Part shown: positions 27,113 to 35,610 of the stretch, piece after piece | Layout of the letters: the number at the start of each line of letters is the position of its first letter | How positions within the stretch are numbered: the first letter of the stretch is position 1 | Origin: Moorena bouillonii PNG | GTDB taxonomy: Bacteria; Cyanobacteriota; Cyanobacteriia; Cyanobacteriales; Coleofasciculaceae | NCBI RefSeq assembly: GCF_001942495.1 | Contig: NZ_MKZS01000001.1 | Location: forward strand, 510,918 to 574,917 | DNA length: 64,000 nucleotides | Direction of reading: 5' to 3' | The notes under the pieces: model-generated | Told to the model about the DNA's origin: nothing | Databases searched by the model: none | Seen by the model: only the letters and a program-made list of their open reading frames with translations | Program-made: the position numbers and the translations under genes

Positions 27113-28747
27113 TTACTCAAGGGGTTCTATCCGTTCAAAAACTGGACAGTACCCCTCCAGTGTTACTTTAAAACCATAGAGAGCTGAGGCTGGATTCCAG
27201 CAGCGCTGCCCTCTTTGGTACAGACAATTACCACAACACTCGATATTAATTGGTATCTTGGCTCTGCCCCCTTGTTTGAGTAGTTCTCGTTGTGACAATC
27301 CCCGCAAGACCAGTTCTTCTCCTTGCCAGCGGGCTTCTACTAAACCAGTATCAGCGAAATTTTGCCAACGAGGATCCGTTACGATCGCCGTTGAAAGAGT
27401 GATATAGACAAGTGTATCTAATTCATTCAACTCTCCTTCATAGTTTGTTTCCGTTGGTAGAGCTGGTCTGATAAAGGTATCACCAATGGGAAGTTCTACC
27501 AGTGTTCCTGCTGCTGGCGTATGGAGGTGATATCGATTTTGTAACTCTTCCAAACCAGCAAGATCAGCTAGGTAGGTAGGAGAACCGTGAACAAAAATCA
27601 CATGTTGAGGTCGAAGATTATGAATCAACTGGGTGGTGCCCAGACAATCCCCATGTTGAGCCAGCAGATAAGTTTCAACCTTAAGCCATCCGTAGTCATC
27701 GATTAGATCCTCCAAAGATTTAAGATGTTCCGGTTGCAGGACAACCCAAGAACGGTTCTCTTGCTGCGAGTACTCCCTCCAATCTATGTTTAAGTCAGTG
27801 AGGATAATACAGGGAGATTTACCGATAGCATCTCGCTGCTGGGGATCTAACCGCCGCACCCGAGGACGTACCCGCTCATCCCAAAACAAGGCTTGATGTC
27901 GGGCAAAATTTTGTACTGAGCTGGGAAAGTGAGACAGCAGTTCTAAGTAAGCATTACAACCAGCAGCCACGGTTCCATTGACCCAAATATCAAGGTCGCG
28001 TCCTGTAAAGTTGTGATGAGAGCGCAGGAGCATCAGGATTTCTTGACCTAGGCCTAAGGTAGGCACTGGCAACACAACTGAGTTATTGGTAGCAATGGCC
28101 TGCTCAATACGCTCTACTAGTTGATTTTCTTGTTGCCGCCGATGGGGATGTCGAGCAGTGCCATAACTGCCTTCTACAATTACCACATCCGGCTGTGTCC
28201 CCCTGAGCGATTCAAGGGATAATCCCTCCACCAGCCGTGAGTTAGACAGGAAAAAGTCACCGGTGTAAAGCAGTCGGTAAGTTCGATGGCGAGTTGTGTA
28301 AGTGAGTAAAAATGCTGCTGCTCCTGGCAAGTGTCCAGCTGGGAACAATTGAGCAGTGAGTCCCTCACAGAATTCTACAGGGGTAAGCCACGGGAGAGCT
28401 TGACAAAATGGGAGAATATCCTCAGGAGGCAGTTCCGGCCAGTTGAGTAGTAATAGTTGAGTCGTTACCTCACTGGCGTAGATTGGTAATTGTGGAAAAG
28501 TTTGGTGAAGAGCCAGCAATCCCTGACTATGGTCTGAGTGAGCGTGGCTACACAGGACTAAATCTGCTGGTGGTATCCCATCGATCTGTAGGGGGGAAAT
28601 GTCTTCTAATCCACAATCAAGGAGAATGCGGTGTGGCCCCATCTGCACCAACAAACAAACCCCTTCTGCACCATGACCAACACCGTAAGGAAAGCAGGTT
28701 AATCGGTCATCCTGATCAGAGGATGCTACTGGGCGTTGATTGCTCAT
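27113..28747 (-). CDS. Metallo-beta-lactamase/beta-CASP family hydrolase with C-terminal Cys cluster
   Basis: 544 residues from ATG 28747 (an upstream TTG at 28756 is weaker). The zinc motif is HAHSDHSQG, with further ligands in AGHLPGAAAFLL and YTGDF. The central inserted domain, ending VFVHGSPTYLADL, fits the beta-CASP fold of RNA-processing nucleases such as RNase J and CPSF-73 relatives. The last 45 residues carry CCGNC, then C, then C (about 505-540), a possible extra metal site not seen in RNase J. It is likely a cytosolic nuclease; RNA as substrate is inferred from the family. Confidence 0.8.
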   Translation of the reverse strand: MSNQRPVASSDQDDRLTCFPYGVGHGAEGVCLLVQMGPHRILLDCGLEDISPLQIDGIPPADLVLCSHAHSDHSQGLLALHQTFPQLPIYASEVTTQLLLLNWPELPPEDILPFCQALPWLTPVEFCEGLTAQLFPAGHLPGAAAFLLTYTTRHRTYRLLYTGDFFLSNSRLVEGLSLESLRGTQPDVVIVEGSYGTARHPHRRQQENQLVERIEQAIATNNSVVLPVPTLGLGQEILMLLRSHHNFTGRDLDIWVNGTVAAGCNAYLELLSHFPSSVQNFARHQALFWDERVRPRVRRLDPQQRDAIGKSPCIILTDLNIDWREYSQQENRSWVVLQPEHLKSLEDLIDDYGWLKVETYLLAQHGDCLGTTQLIHNLRPQHVIFVHGSPTYLADLAGLEELQNRYHLHTPAAGTLVELPIGDTFIRPALPTETNYEGELNELDTLVYITLSTAIVTDPRWQNFADTGLVEARWQGEELVLRGLSQRELLKQGGRAKIPINIECCGNCLYQRGQRCWNPASALYGFKVTLEGYCPVFERIEPLE

Positions 28748-29382
28748 GAGCTTCAACTTAAATTTTAGCTAATCTGGCTCCGTTAACCCACGTCTTACTA
28801 ATCAGGGAAGGGTGAATGATTAAGCCTTGGAAGAGGCAGACAGCATCGGCGATCGCCAACGGAAAATAAGGTGGAACTATTTTTACTAAGGCTGCATCTT
28901 CCTTGAACGGAAAATTCAACGGATTCTTCCCCATTCAAAACAAACGTGGTAGAGTTGTCACTCCGTAGCAATTTAGAGGGGTTTGTATGCTGGATATACC
29001 CTATAGGTCACTCTGGAGTCTATGAAAATCCCACACCCTACCCCTTAGGGTGGGTGTGGGTAGTTCTCAACTAGTTTCCCTTCTTTCGAGGTCAGAGTCA
29101 ATAGGGGATAAGGGTTGCCAAAAACATTACCACAGTAGGAAGTTAACTAAGGAGGGACTGGTGAAGTCCCTCTAAGTGAGGATTTCAATTTTTTGACACT
29201 CCCCATGCCTAGAAAGCAGGGGCTTGGGAAAACCCCCTTAGCCCCCTCACATTCCACGCTCTTTGGTCAGCTTCTAGCCCTTAGCCTCTGCTGTGATGCC
29301 AGATGCGTGGGTTTTTCCAAGGCTAAACGATGAAGGCTTTTTGAAAGCTCAGCAGCTGACCGCTAAAGTAAATACTGGAAGC
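28748..29382. other. Intergenic interval with strong hairpins and an IS605-like end
   Basis: 29029-29060 is a GC-rich hairpin (CCCACACCCTA pairing with TAGGGTGGGTGTGGG allowing a bulge). At 29196-29225, TTGACACTCCCC followed by a CAGGGG partner matches the right-end form of the IS200/IS605 relics at 10937 and 35126, read on the minus strand. No gene is evident. Confidence 0.45.
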
Positions 29383-29505
29383 TTAGTGTGCAGAGCCGTT
29401 GCCGTGATAATCGTCTGAATCATAAAATCCGTTCTTAGTCCCAAAAAACAGGCACAAAGCAGTAAAAGCAATTGTTAGTACCACTAAAACCAGTTTTACT
29501 TCCAT
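29383..29505 (-). CDS. 40-residue single-span membrane peptide
   Basis: A very short gene. ATG 29505 follows GAGGAG by 11 nt. The N-terminal 22 residues (MEVKLVLVVLTIAFTALCLF) form one transmembrane helix; the C-terminal tail, GTKNGFYDSDDYHGNGSAH, is polar and looks constrained rather than random. Small one-helix proteins of this size are typical subunits or assembly factors of thylakoid complexes, but I do not recognise which, and no photosystem gene is adjacent. The combination of a good ribosome site, helix and a structured-looking tail makes a real gene likely. Confidence 0.65.
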   Translation of the reverse strand: MEVKLVLVVLTIAFTALCLFFGTKNGFYDSDDYHGNGSAH

Positions 29506-30104
29506 TTTCTTAATAACTCCTCATGGCTGTCAGAAAAAACCGTCACGTTCATTGTAACTCCCTCTTTCGTCGAGAACCTACCTCAATCCCCTGCCTAAGC
29601 TGTCACGTACTTAATTTTTGGGTTGAGGCTGATGGGGAGATGGGGAAATGGATCTCGGGAGAGGGTTTCACCGTTTGTTTCATAAGATGAACAGATTCAA
29701 TTTAGATGCGTGTTAGCTTAAAAGCCATGGCTACTGTAATATTTTTATATTGCTATATGATTATATTTAATTAATTAGAGCGAGTATGGTATTATTTCTA
29801 TCGGTGTGTTTGTTGGGGTTTAAACGCCAAAGTAATAGTCAGCTTAGAAAAAATGGCAAGTACAAAGTACCAGCTTAGTGAGTACAGCTTAGTGAGTACA
29901 GCTTAGGGAGTAGCAGCTTAGTGCGATCGCTATCGGTAGTAACTTAGGTAAATTACGCACTATCATAGAAGCTGCTAATCGCGAACCTATACCAAACTCA
30001 AGGTTTTTCCCTACCAGACCGTTCTAGTTTGCCTAAAGCTGCACCATTTAAAACCACCACAACCAGATCATCTCAATTACTGCTCTAGCCGGTTCAATTT
30101 TTGT
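29506..30104. other. Intergenic interval upstream of ABC transporter genes
   Basis: It holds tandem CAGCTTAGTGAGTA units (29872-29925) and AT-rich sequence. No riboswitch (TPP, FMN or cobalamin core) could be recognised ahead of the transporter. Confidence 0.4.
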
Positions 30105-31157
30105 ATGAAAGAAATCTATAAAATTAAGCGTCGCCAATTCATTAAACTTAGCTCGATAACTCTTGGTAGTAGTGTTTTGGCAGCTTGTAATAATCAAACC
30201 TCTACACCATTAACTACAGAAAAAAAAGGGAAATTAGATAAAATAAAATTTGCTTTGGGGTGGAAAGCTGAAGCAGAATACGGTGGTTTTTATCAGGCTG
30301 TCGCTACTGGAATTTATCAAAACTATGACCTAGATGTTATTATACAACCAACAGGTCCTCAGAGCAATCCCACCCAATTATTACTGGGGGGAGTAGTTGA
30401 TTTAAGTATGGGACAGGCTGTTGATGCTATTAGAGCAGTCCAACAAGGTATTCCCAAAATTACTGTAGCAAGTATCTTCCAAAAAGAAATACGAATTCTA
30501 TTGGCTCATCCAGGGGTAGGCAATGACTCTCTGGCACAATTAAAAGGTAAACCGATTTTTGTGGCTCCTGGAGCCATCACAACCTATTGGCCCCTACTCA
30601 AGGCAAAATACGGTTTTACCGATGACCAGAAACGCCCCTACAACTTTAATGTTAGCCCTTTCTTAGTAGATAAAAATTCAGCCCAACAGGGAATTTTGAC
30701 CTCTGAACCTTACATTATAGAAAAACAAGGAGGCTTTAAGCCCAATATATTACCCTTAGCAGAGGCTGGTTATAATCCCTATAGTTTCACCATTGAAACC
30801 ACGAAGAAACTCGTTGAAACTAACCCCGACCTGGTTCAGCGATTTGTTGATGCCTCAATCAAAGGATGGTATAGCTATCTAGAGAATCCCGAACCAGCCA
30901 ATGAGCTGATCAAAAAAGATAATCCAGAGATGAGTGATGACCTCATTGCCTATGGTCTGGATAAGCTTAAAGACTATGGTATTATCATCTCTGGGGATGC
31001 CGAAAAACTTGGCATTGGGGCAATGACCGATGAACGTTGGGAAAGTTTGTTCAATGAGTTAGTTACGGTTGGTGTACTTGATGCAAAGACTGATTACAAA
31101 CAAGCCTACACCTTGGAATTTGTCAATAAAGGAGTAGATTTTTATACAAAAAATTAG
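30105..31157 (+). CDS. NMT1/THI5-like ABC transporter substrate-binding lipoprotein
   Basis: 350 residues. The N-terminus has twin arginines (KRRQFIKLSS) and a lipobox SVLAAC with Cys28, so it is probably exported and lipid-anchored. The mature part, opening IKFALGWKAEAEYGGFYQAV, is typical of the NMT1/THI5 fold, which binds pyrimidine precursors of thiamine, sulfonates, nitrate or riboflavin relatives. The substrate here is unknown. It precedes an ATPase and a permease on the same strand, giving a complete importer. Confidence 0.85.
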   Translation: MKEIYKIKRRQFIKLSSITLGSSVLAACNNQTSTPLTTEKKGKLDKIKFALGWKAEAEYGGFYQAVATGIYQNYDLDVIIQPTGPQSNPTQLLLGGVVDLSMGQAVDAIRAVQQGIPKITVASIFQKEIRILLAHPGVGNDSLAQLKGKPIFVAPGAITTYWPLLKAKYGFTDDQKRPYNFNVSPFLVDKNSAQQGILTSEPYIIEKQGGFKPNILPLAEAGYNPYSFTIETTKKLVETNPDLVQRFVDASIKGWYSYLENPEPANELIKKDNPEMSDDLIAYGLDKLKDYGIIISGDAEKLGIGAMTDERWESLFNELVTVGVLDAKTDYKQAYTLEFVNKGVDFYTKN

Positions 31158-31400
31158 TTAACATTATATATTAGTTATATACATCTTAATATCCAAGTTA
31201 ATTAGATATTGTTATTATACATTAATTTATATCTAGTATTGCCAATCCAGATTGATAAGTTCAAATATTAACCGATTCTTAAGCAATGATTATACCTCTT
31301 GCAAAAGTATTTTTATGATACTGTTTTTATAAATTTTTTTCCGCTGTTACCTGTTACTTCCGACTTCGGCAAGAAGTCTATTGCTAATAACTGACAATAG

Positions 31401-32159
31401 ATGAACCAAAAACCAGCTATTTCTCTTACCCATGTCAATAAAACTTTTGACAATGGTACTGTAGCGCTAAAAGACCTAAATCTCAACATCAATAAGTCCG
31501 AATTCATCAGTCTGGTAGGACCATCGGGATGTGGCAAGAGTACCCTGCTACGCATCATTGCTGGACTAAGCACTATGAGTTCGGGAAACATAGAATGGAG
31601 CGATCGCGCCCACCAAAAGGAGATAGCTTTTGTTTTCCAAGAAGCAGCTCTAATGCCTTGGGCAACGGTAATGGGAAATGTGCGATTGCCTCTTAAATTG
31701 GCTAGGGTCTCTAAAAAAGTTGCTGATCATGCTATTAAAGAAGCGCTCCAATTAGTTGGACTGGAAAGTTTTGCCCAATCCTATCCCCGTCAACTATCCG
31801 GTGGCATGAAAATGCGAGTCTCTATTGCCAGAGCTCTTGTTACTTCTCCCAAGGTATTGCTGATGGATGAGCCGTTTGGAGCCTTGGATGATATCACTCG
31901 TACTAAGCTTAACCTGGAGTTACTTGATTTGTGGAGTCAGAAACACTGGACTGTGGTTTTTGTGACTCACAATATTTATGAAGCCGTATATCTATCCAAT
32001 CGGGTGGTAGTAATGGCAGCTCGTCCAGGTCGAGTAGTGGCGGATATAACTATTGATGAACCATCACCACGTAACGAACAGTTTCGTACATCCTTAGTTT
32101 ATACCAAATATTGTCAGAAGGTGGCTGAGCAGTTGTCAAAAGGGATGAATTATGAGTGA
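31401..32159 (+). CDS. ABC transporter ATP-binding protein (SsuB/TauB type)
   Basis: 252 residues. Walker A GPSGCGKS (40-47), signature LSGGMKMRVSIARAL, Walker B VLLMDEPFGALD, and switch His in VFVTHNIYEAVYLS are all intact. This is the group that serves nitrate, sulfonate, taurine and pyrimidine importers. It is separated from the binding-protein gene by 243 bp and from the permease by 121 bp, so a single transcript is likely but not certain. Confidence 0.93.
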   Translation: MNQKPAISLTHVNKTFDNGTVALKDLNLNINKSEFISLVGPSGCGKSTLLRIIAGLSTMSSGNIEWSDRAHQKEIAFVFQEAALMPWATVMGNVRLPLKLARVSKKVADHAIKEALQLVGLESFAQSYPRQLSGGMKMRVSIARALVTSPKVLLMDEPFGALDDITRTKLNLELLDLWSQKHWTVVFVTHNIYEAVYLSNRVVVMAARPGRVVADITIDEPSPRNEQFRTSLVYTKYCQKVAEQLSKGMNYE

Positions 32160-32280
32160 TAATTTCTAAATTATTAGATTATTATTTAGACATAACTGAT
32201 AAATTATGATTATCAAAAATATGACTATAAATTTTACAGCTATAATTTTACAGCTATATTAAACGGTATCTAATAATTTT

Positions 32281-33111
32281 ATGAAAAAAAATCAAGCCTT
32301 CGTTCTGGCAAAGCTAAAACTGAAGCATTTGTTATCTATCGATATTATAGCCCCTGTGGCAGTGGGAATCCTGGTGTTGATGGTGTGGGATATCTCTGTT
32401 CGAGTGACTAGTACGCCCTCCTACATATTACCAGGTCCTTTGCTAATTATCAAGGTATTAATTAGGGACTGGAACAGTTTATTTCAGCCATTGCTGATCA
32501 CCATAAAAATCACTGTAGCGGCCTTTATAACAGCAGCAGTTTCAGGCTTGCTAATTGCCATGTTAATGGCTCAGAGTAAGTGGATTGAAAAAAGCTTATA
32601 TCCCTATGCAGTAGTTCTGCAAACAATGCCTATTGCTGCGATCGCGCCTTTAATTATTATTTGGCTGAGGAACAATACCTTCGCTGCTTTGGTAATTTGT
32701 GCTTGGATTGTAGCATTCTTCCCGATTATTTCTAATACGACGTTTGGTTTAAATAGTATCGATTCCAACTTAAGTGACCTGTTCCGGCTTTACAAAGCAT
32801 CTCGCTGGCAGACAATGCTGTATCTGCGATTACCAAGTGCTTTACCCTATTTTTTAGCTGCATTACGTATTAGTGGTGGATTAGCCTTAATCGGAGCAAT
32901 AGTAGCTGAGTTTGTTGCCGGTACAGGCGGTGCTAATTCAGGAATTGCTTATCAAATGCTAATTGCTGGCTACAATCTCGAAATTCCCCGGATGTTTGCT
33001 GCTTTGTTTATGATTAGTAGTCTAGGTATTTTGATTTTTGTACTCTTGACCACCTTATCCAACTTGGTTCTGGGGCAATGGCATGAAAGTTCTCTCACCA
33101 GAGATAATTGA
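32281..33111 (+). CDS. ABC transporter permease (SsuC/TauC type)
   Basis: 276 residues with about six hydrophobic helices, starting at MKKNQAFVLAKLKLKHL. The EAA-loop equivalent reads LYKASRWQTMLYLRLPSALPYFLAALRIS in pieces, where the permease contacts the ATPase. It completes the importer with the two preceding genes. The inner-membrane location is inferred from hydrophobicity. Confidence 0.9.
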   Translation: MKKNQAFVLAKLKLKHLLSIDIIAPVAVGILVLMVWDISVRVTSTPSYILPGPLLIIKVLIRDWNSLFQPLLITIKITVAAFITAAVSGLLIAMLMAQSKWIEKSLYPYAVVLQTMPIAAIAPLIIIWLRNNTFAALVICAWIVAFFPIISNTTFGLNSIDSNLSDLFRLYKASRWQTMLYLRLPSALPYFLAALRISGGLALIGAIVAEFVAGTGGANSGIAYQMLIAGYNLEIPRMFAALFMISSLGILIFVLLTTLSNLVLGQWHESSLTRDN

Positions 33112-33294
33112 TTTGATAATTAATAGTAAAGCAGCTATTAAGATTAATTTTTTATATGATTCGATTTCGATACAAGCGAAAGTCTGAATCAAGATAAGTA
33201 AAAAAATCTAGATGTACCTCACGCTAACTAAGAAATCCGATATCCGTTTTCATTTCCTATAGCTGAAGTTACCTTTTGGTGATTGATTTTATTT

Positions 33295-33338
33295 TTACTT
33301 TCCATAAATAACTATATATAGTTATTTATGGAAAGTAA
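33295..33338. repeat. 44-nt perfect palindrome without loop
   Basis: The sequence from TTACTTTCCATAAATAAC through the centre at 33316/33317 is exactly mirrored on the complementary strand to position 33338. It is AT-rich and lies 184 bp after the ABC permease, in an otherwise empty interval. Confidence 0.9.
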
Positions 33339-33441
33339 TGGCTTAACTCCTGTGATTAACTGCCTATTGTTAATTTCGGGAGTCACTTCAGTAATAGTCC
33401 GGACTTGGTTAGCGATCGCTGTAGCATCTCCCCAAACTAAC

Positions 33442-33493
33442 GTCTTAGTTGACACTCCCCGTCTATGGGCGAGCAGGGAGTGTCAACTAAGAC
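33442..33493. repeat. 18-bp perfect inverted repeat abutting the clpP stop
   Basis: GTCTTAGTTGACACTCCC at 33442-33459 and its complement at 33476-33493 enclose CGTCTATGGGCGAGCA. It starts one nucleotide past the clpP stop on the minus strand. The arm contains TTGACACTCCC, the IS605-type end form; it may also terminate clpP transcription. Confidence 0.85.
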
Positions 33494-33494
33494 A

Positions 33495-34097
33495 TTATTG
33501 TGTTGGGAGAGGGGTTGCTATGGGACGTCGCTCAATGACCTGGTCGATTAAACCATAGTCCTTAGCCTCAGTCGCTGACATAAAGAAATCCCGCTCGGTA
33601 TCCTCCTGAATCTTTTCCAGTGGCTGACCGGTATGTTCTGCTAAATAATTGTTTAGCTGCTGCTTGTGGTACAGGATTTCTTTTGCTTGGATTTCTATAT
33701 CGCTTGCCTGTCCCTGTGCTCCTCCCAGTGGCTGATGAATCATAATCCGGGAGTGAGGCAAGCTCATGCGTTTACCCTTAGCACCAGCACTGAGTAAGAA
33801 AGCCCCCATACTAGCTGCTAGTCCAACACAGATAGTGCATACGTCCGGAGCAACTTGATTCATCGTATCGAAAATGCCCATGCCCGCAGTGACTGAACCG
33901 CCAGGAGAGTTGATGTACAGGTAAATATCTTTTTCCTGGTCATCGGCTTCTAGAAAGAGTAATTGGGCAACTACTAAGTTAGCTAAGTCAGAATCAACCT
34001 GTTGTCCGAGGAATACAATACGCTCTCGCAACAAACGAGAGTAAATATCAAAGGCACGTTCGCCACGACCGGATTGCTCGATAACTGTAGGAATCAT
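33495..34097 (-). CDS. clpP: ATP-dependent Clp protease proteolytic subunit
   Basis: 200 residues from ATG 34097 ([20 protein letters not shown]); an ATG-like start eight codons earlier is less typical of the family. The catalytic triad is visible: Ser in [11 protein letters not shown], His in [10 protein letters not shown] and Asp in [12 protein letters not shown]. It forms tetradecameric barrels with ClpC or ClpX for cytosolic proteolysis. Cyanobacteria have several clpP genes, so I cannot number this copy. The gene is bracketed by two short hairpins with the same CCCCGT(C/G)TATGGGCGA core. Confidence 0.96.
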   Translation of the reverse strand: MIPTVIEQSGRGERAFDIYSRLLRERIVFLGQQVDSDLANLVVAQLLFLEADDQEKDIYLYINSPGGSVTAGMGIFDTMNQVAPDVCTICVGLAASMGAFLLSAGAKGKRMSLPHSRIMIHQPLGGAQGQASDIEIQAKEILYHKQQLNNYLAEHTGQPLEKIQEDTERDFFMSATEAKDYGLIDQVIERRPIATPLPTQ

Positions 34098-34122
34098 AAA
34101 AAATAAGCGTGAAATTTGCAAA

Positions 34123-34144
34123 CCCCGTGTATGGGCGACTGGGG
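34123..34144. repeat. Hairpin CCCCGTGTATGGGCGACTGGGG-type upstream of clpP
   Basis: A short stem, CCCC...GGGG, 26 nt before the clpP start on the minus strand. Its core is nearly identical to the loop region of the inverted repeat directly behind clpP (33456-33472). It probably derives from an IS200/IS605-type end. The following 34145-34800 holds an unrecognised 65-codon frame (34188-34385) that I do not call with confidence. Confidence 0.5.
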
Positions 34145-34802
34145 AGGAAAAACAAAGGAAAAGGGCGGTTAAAACCGTCTTGGATCAATGTGGGGAGAAC
34201 AGATGCAGTTCATACCCGTTCCTGTTAACAGCCTCAAGCCCCTATCGAAGCAAGAGGTCATGTTTGCCTCGCGGCTTGTTATCGGTAGGTACTATCCTGT
34301 CAGAATGAAGAATGGCACTGTCTTACCCCTTGTAGGACTGTTTAAGGATCTGGTTAATCAGCTTCGGACTGGCATTCCATCCTAAGGTAGGAACTTTCAC
34401 CCTTGCCGATAACCTAGACTTCAGAGGTCTTAGGCTGGTCAGCGATCTTGCTTGACTAGGCTAGGGAGTGCTGTCTAGGCAAGAGTGGGGTGCTGACTTA
34501 AGGTGGCTAGTAGATTGGTTTTCCTTTACATTGTAGCGACTACCAAACTCTTGCTTTGGTTCTAATCTCGGGTACCCCTAATCTATTAAATTACACAGAA
34601 TGATTTAGGATCAACCCTTTGCACTGTGCCAGTCACTGAGGCGGAACATATAACTTGGCACTTATATGGTTGCTTAAATAAACTGGTAGAGTTAATTACC
34701 TTCACGGGTGTATCAATTTTTATAAAGTTCGTATCTCAGTTAACTAGCATCGTTTCCGATTGTTTCACCAAGACTAAATATTAGGAATGAGGAGTGTGGC
34801 TC

Positions 34803-34943
34803 GTGTTTAAGAAAGTTTTTCAGGCGCTTACTATCACAATATTGCTTAACTTACTAGTTAGTATTAGTCCACCAGATCCTCAACAGTCTGATGGTTTACC
34901 ACAGTTACAGGAAACCCCAAAAGTTTTATCAACTTTACTATAG
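34803..34943 (+). CDS. Possible 46-residue secreted or membrane peptide
   Basis: GTG 34803 follows GAGGAG by 9 nt. The peptide starts with a basic-hydrophobic segment (KKVFQALTITILLNLLVSI) like a signal peptide, then a Pro/Gln-rich tail. No family is recognised, and short length makes chance possible. Confidence 0.35.
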   Translation: MFKKVFQALTITILLNLLVSISPPDPQQSDGLPQLQETPKVLSTLL

Positions 34944-35125
34944 CACCACCAGACATGATTGATTAGTCATTAGTCATTAAACTTTCGAGGTCTTAATTAG
35001 TTCCATCTATGGATGGAACTAAGAAACTTGTAGACTAATGACTCAATCATCCAAGGGCAATCGGAGTCATGGAATAAGTTAATCCCCAGGAAAACCCAAT
35101 CTAACTAAGGCATTGTGAATCCCAT

Positions 35126-35510
35126 TTGACACTCCCCGCCCGCTTATGGACGGGGATTCTTGCTTCACTGAGGGGACTTGTTTAACCAGGCCGGAGCCAG
35201 GAAAAATAGGGGTCCCCTCTCCACAAGCGTATTTGGTCTCTAACCTAGGTTTCGGTGTGCCCCACCGTACCTTTACTTTTTTTTTAGAGATAGATACTTT
35301 TTTATATCTAAATTTTTCATAGACGTTATAGTCGTGCTTACCAAATTACGCAATACGTATCTAATACATATTTTTTACGTTGTCTACTTATGATTAGATC
35401 ATACCTATCTACATATTAGTTTATTACTTATACTTTTATTATAGCACACAAAAGGAAAAGCCGTCGTTCGCGTAGCGTGGCCAAAGGCCAACGAAGGACG
35501 GGGCTTTAAA
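35126..35510 (-). mobile_element. tnpB-less IS200/IS605-type relic, second copy
   Basis: On the minus strand the right end reads CCCCGTCC...GGACGGGG-type hairpin then AGTGTCAA, as in the relic at 10432. Before it, 35170-35283 translates as KVKVRWGTPKPRLETKYAC, then GEGTPIFPGSG and VKQESPS. This is the kind of tail coded by the 3' end of tnpB, and RWGTPKP aligns with RRGTPEP in the first relic. The left-end stem at 35452-35508 has a CTACGCGAAC repeat inserted in its loop. The middle is AT-rich with stops. Confidence 0.55.
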
Positions 35511-35610
35511 CCCAAATCTTTTGGTAACTAACTCAATAGCAATGGCGGTTAGTCACCAATTTATCCTATCATTCCAGATGTGAAATTCCACACCCACCCA
35601 TTGCTGAGCC

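Noticed and set aside
29506-30104. TPP riboswitch ahead of the NMT1-type transporter
   Set aside because: No CTGAGA or ACCTGATC-type core could be located.
34188-34385. 65-codon frame upstream of clpP, briefly considered as an IscB-like N-terminus
   Set aside because: The resemblance to the HEARO/IscB start was too slight, and no HNH or RuvC domain follows.
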